DNA of 7,941 nucleotides, from positions 1 to 7,941 of the forward strand of contig CAJBLW010000210.1 of assembly GCA_903953985.1 (NCBI GenBank), given 5' to 3'. The notes under the pieces were generated by a model that saw nothing but the letters and a program-made list of their open reading frames with translations, ran no database searches and was not told where the DNA came from. This document shows positions 6,309 through 7,941 of the stretch, piece by piece (position 1 is the stretch's first letter; each line of letters opens with the position of its first letter). Source of the stretch: an uncultured Burkholderiales bacterium (GTDB taxonomy: Bacteria; Pseudomonadota; Gammaproteobacteria; Burkholderiales; Burkholderiaceae_C). The position numbers and the translations under genes were made by a program.

Positions 6309-6476
6309 CTACCGTGGAAGCTGCTTCTGGCGAAATGCCAGCCAGCCCAAGCCCAGGGCCATCTGTGCGAGAAGTGCGTTAAATATGGCGGGCACTGACA
6401 CGGCCAGGTGGTCGATGAGTTCGAGCGCCGTGCGGTGCAGCTCGTCCGTGAGGTGCAGTTCGTCGGCCCGAACACC
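6309..6476 (-). other. Unrecognised open frame without start codon, possible gene remnant
   Basis: Between TGA (6479-6477) and TAG (6311-6309) the minus strand is open for 55 codons. It reads ADELHLTDELHRTALELIDH and, further on, VPAIFNALLAQMALGLGW. The composition is protein-like and helix-friendly, with a six-residue tandem repeat (DELHLT/DELHRT), but there is no start codon near its beginning and I do not recognise a family. Since tauD, acnB and tfoX remnants surround it, a further gene fragment is plausible. Chance openness in GC-rich DNA is the alternative. Confidence 0.35.
6429..6464. repeat. 18-bp tandem duplication (16/18 identical)
   Basis: CGTGCGGTGCAGCTCGTC (6429-6446) and CGTGAGGTGCAGTTCGTC (6447-6464) lie head to tail and differ at two positions. 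On the minus strand they encode DELHRT and DELHLT in the open frame above. The unit is a multiple of three. Confidence 0.7.
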
Positions 6477-6480
6477 TCAC
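6448..6480. repeat. 8-bp inverted repeat GTGAGGTG/CACCTCAC
   Basis: GTGAGGTG (6448-6455) and CACCTCAC (6473-6480) are perfectly complementary around a 17-base centre. No T-tract follows. The role is unknown; the right arm lies 30 bases from the DUF1330 gene stop. Confidence 0.45.
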
Positions 6481-6481
6481 A

Positions 6482-6499
6482 TCAAGTCAAAGCGCTTAC
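6482..6499. repeat. Left copy of a 17/18-bp direct repeat
   Basis: TCAAGTCAAAGCGCTTAC here matches TCAAGTCAAGCGCTTAC at 7014-7030 except for one extra A. The two copies bracket the DUF1330 gene and part of the broken tfoX gene, and both are in direct orientation. Confidence 0.6.
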
Positions 6500-6510
6500 A
6501 GCAATAAAAG

Positions 6511-6804
6511 TTACACGCCTTCAATAATTCGAATATCTCGAACCACCGCATTGCTGCCTAAAGCAACAAGAGCCTCTTGGTATCCTGGGCTGTTGTAAGC
6601 TGCAAGCGCGGCCGCAATATTTTCAAACTCAATAAGTACAGTTCGTTCCTGCTGTCCATTTTCTTTGACTGCAGCAGGTATGCCACGCGCTAAAAATTTA
6701 CCGCCTGCAGCCGTCAAACTTGGGCCTGCCAATTTGGCATAAGCAGCCAAAGCATCGTTGTCGCTGATGCTGCGATACGCACTAATCCAATAAGCTTTTG
6801 TCAT
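6511..6804 (-). CDS. DUF1330 family protein
   Basis: This 97-residue protein matches the DUF1330 family, small proteins with a ferredoxin-like (dimeric alpha-beta barrel type) fold and no firmly known general function. Typical features are the N-terminal AYWISAYRS, the GGKFLARG turn (34-41), RTVLIEFENI (54-63), AAYNSPGYQEAL (68-79) and the ending IRIIEGV. Length is normal and the frame is intact. The ATG at 6804 has a weak GGA motif 6 bases upstream. A TAAAAT-like -10 lies near 6828-6823 on the minus strand, but no good -35 was found. GC is about 50% in two 60-base rows counted by eye, against about 63% in a counted row of the SDR gene. It also stands alone as an intact gene among broken ones. 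Together this suggests separate acquisition (inference). Confidence 0.88.
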   Translation of the reverse strand: MTKAYWISAYRSISDNDALAAYAKLAGPSLTAAGGKFLARGIPAAVKENGQQERTVLIEFENIAAALAAYNSPGYQEALVALGSNAVVRDIRIIEGV

Positions 6805-6833
6805 TTGTGATCCATTGATTGCATTTTAAAAAT

Positions 6834-6932
6834 TCATGAACTGACAGCGATAAGTCGACTGAATGCCTTGATGTTATTGTCTTTTAGAACCTTGCCCCGT
6901 TTGACGAATTGGAAATCAAACCGCGCGCATCC
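6834..6932 (-). other. Unassigned stretch between the tfoX remnant and the DUF1330 gene
   Basis: After tfoX similarity fades, the same minus-strand frame stays open for 32 codons (including FDFQFVKRGKVL and NNIKAFSRL) to TGA 6836-6834. This is not TfoX sequence and I cannot identify it. It is AT-rich like the DUF1330 gene and ends 29 bases before that gene's start, so it may be incoming flanking DNA. It should also hold the DUF1330 promoter. An 8-bp palindrome TTCATGAA lies at 6833-6840. Confidence 0.3.
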
Positions 6933-7116
6933 AACCGCACCCGCATATGCTACCCCCTTGGGTGGGCTTCATGAACAGCTGGCTGCCGCAAACCAGCGCC
7001 AACACCCGCCCGTTCAAGTCAAGCGCTTACTCGCCAAACATCTTGCCCCAAGACAAGTCCCGGCCCAGACCGGCCTGGTCGGCCACATGCTCAATAAATC
7101 CTTGCTCAGACGCCAT
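6933..7116 (-). pseudogene. TfoX N-terminal-domain gene, broken by a stop codon and a frameshift
   Basis: The ATG at 7116 starts MASEQGFIEHVADQAG, then LGRDLSWGKMFGE and TAA (7029-7027). In the same frame beyond the stop it reads ALDLNGRVLALVCGSQLFMK and PTQ. This matches the TfoX N-terminal domain, whose core runs roughly KMFGEYALYLDGKVxALVCDNQLFVKPT; the stop replaces the Tyr of GEY. After PTQ, similarity continues only after a shift of one base at the G5 run (6952-6956), giving VAYAGAV. It then ends near 6933, so about half of a roughly 110-residue protein remains. The reading start overlaps the 3' end of the panE-like gene by 11 bases, a normal arrangement for an operon. TfoX/Sxy-type proteins are linked to competence regulation in some gammaproteobacteria; short relatives like this one have unknown roles. 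Confidence 0.82.
7014..7030. repeat. Right copy of the 17/18-bp direct repeat, inside the tfoX remnant
   Basis: TCAAGTCAAGCGCTTAC matches 6482-6499 apart from a single-base indel. It contains the TAA that interrupts the tfoX frame (7029-7027). Confidence 0.6.
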
Positions 7117-7941
7117 CAGGCACTGGCGGCAAAGCTGCCGCAGCCTCCAGCGCGCGAACGGCAAGCACCACCGCCGAGTTGTAAGGTACGGCCAGACCCA
7201 GGCCGGCGGCACGCGCCACAAGGGCCTCGTTCAGGGCACCAATCTCTGTAGGTTTGCCGCCCTGCAGGTGCTGCAACATCGAGGGCCGGTTCATGCGCTC
7301 GCGGCAATGCTGCAGGATCTCGCTGCGGGCGTCATGCTCGGGCAACACGATACCCAGGGCATCAACCACCAGCAAAATTTCATCTATCACGTGCTCCATC
7401 AGCGCCTGCGCATGTGGGGTTTGCATGATCTGCGCTGGCCTCAAGCCGGTCAGGGCGCTGATGGGGTTGATGGCGCAGTTGTGCACAAACTTGCTCCAGA
7501 TCGCCGCCTCCACCTTCTCGGTGAGTTCCACCGCCATACCTTGGGCGCGAAACCTGTCAGCCATATCCTGCAGCCTTGGGGACATCGAGCCCGTAGCCTC
7601 ACCCATGGTGGTCAGGCCCAGGTGCGTGTGCCAGGAGCGTGCGGGCCCCTCCCCCGTGCCGCTGTTGTAGGTGATGCCCGCCATCACCCGCTGCGGACCC
7701 AGCGCGTCAACCAGGGCCTCAAGGTTGCCAATGCCGTTTTGCAGCGACAGGGCAAAACCGTCTGGCTTGAGGCAGGCCTTGGCAATCGCTGCAGCAGCTG
7801 GCGTGGCCGCCGCGTCTACCAGCACCAAGGCCATGTCAGCCAGGCCCAGTTGCGTGGGGTCGGTGGTGGCGCGCACCGGCACAGTTTGTTCGCCCAATAC
7901 GCCGCGCACCCGGATGCCGTGCTGCTGCAGGGCTGCCACCA
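7106..7941 (-). CDS. panE: 2-dehydropantoate 2-reductase (PanE/ApbA) family protein, N-terminus outside window
   Basis: This family uses NADPH to reduce ketopantoate to pantoate in pantothenate and CoA synthesis. About 278 codons are visible, and the frame is open to the window edge. Roughly 30 N-terminal residues, including the Rossmann GxGxxG, are missing. Visible motifs are SLQNGIGN (about 65-72 of the visible part) and VEAAIWSKFVHNCAINPISA with Lys150, Asn154 and Asn158 spaced as the catalytic Lys and substrate-binding Asn residues of E. coli PanE. NRPSMLQHLQGGKPTEI holds the conserved Ser and Glu. Two departures are VDAAAT, where a Lys usually follows Val, and TEIG, where TEID is usual. 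Many betaproteobacteria carry several paralogues, so it may act on another 2-oxo acid. Its TGA (7108-7106) overlaps the start of the tfoX remnant. Confidence 0.88.
   Translation of the reverse strand, partial: VAALQQHGIRVRGVLGEQTVPVRATTDPTQLGLADMALVLVDAAATPAAAAIAKACLKPDGFALSLQNGIGNLEALVDALGPQRVMAGITYNSGTGEGPARSWHTHLGLTTMGEATGSMSPRLQDMADRFRAQGMAVELTEKVEAAIWSKFVHNCAINPISALTGLRPAQIMQTPHAQALMEHVIDEILLVVDALGIVLPEHDARSEILQHCRERMNRPSMLQHLQGGKPTEIGALNEALVARAAGLGLAVPYNSAVVLAVRALEAAAALPPVPDGV

Noticed and set aside
6448..6480. Inverted repeat as terminator of the DUF1330 gene
   Set aside because: No T-tract follows on the minus strand, and the centre is long.
6482..7030. Insertion sequence or transposon between the direct repeats
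   Set aside because: No transposase or terminal inverted repeats, and tfoX similarity continues across the right repeat into the bracketed segment, so it is not a clean insertion.

Overview
The window looks like chromosomal DNA of a betaproteobacterium, most likely Burkholderiales/Comamonadaceae. This rests on GC-rich codon use, a Bug-type solute-binding protein without its membrane partners, and AcnB, TauD and TfoX fragments of the type common in that group. It is an inference from family resemblance, not a database match. No RNA genes, CRISPR array, transposase or integrase were found.

Left part (1-5574): two divergent operons separated by a 419-base gene-free region (2631-3049). Leftwards run an AMP-forming acyl-CoA synthetase resembling oxalyl-CoA synthetases (1101-2630) and a secreted Bug/TctC-type binding protein (49-1050), with a possible further gene starting at base 37. 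Rightwards run three tightly packed genes: a saccharopine-dehydrogenase-like/trans-acting enoyl reductase family protein (3050-4207), an SDR whose catalytic Tyr is replaced by Phe (4217-4966), and a DsbA-fold 2-hydroxychromene-2-carboxylate isomerase family protein (4984-5574). Together they fit capture, CoA activation and redox/isomerisation of an organic acid. The substrate cannot be read from the sequence.

Middle (5575-5722): a convergent intergenic region with a strong hairpin terminator (5671-5704) that can work in both directions.

Right part (5723-7116, minus strand): a stretch of gene debris. In transcription order it holds a broken tfoX-like gene (in-frame stop plus frameshift), an intact small DUF1330 gene (6511-6804) of lower GC, an unidentified open frame with an 18-bp tandem repeat, and the 5' part of a TauD/TfdA dioxygenase gene carrying a nonsense codon. 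The tauD piece is cut right after its HxD iron motif and joined out of frame to the last 60 codons of acnB with their native stop. A near-identical 17/18-bp direct repeat brackets the DUF1330 part. At the right edge is a ketopantoate reductase (PanE) family gene whose N-terminus lies outside the window (7106-7941).

The most useful observations are the tauD::acnB chimera, the decayed tfoX, the Tyr-less SDR and the uncharacterised divergent acid-metabolism cluster.
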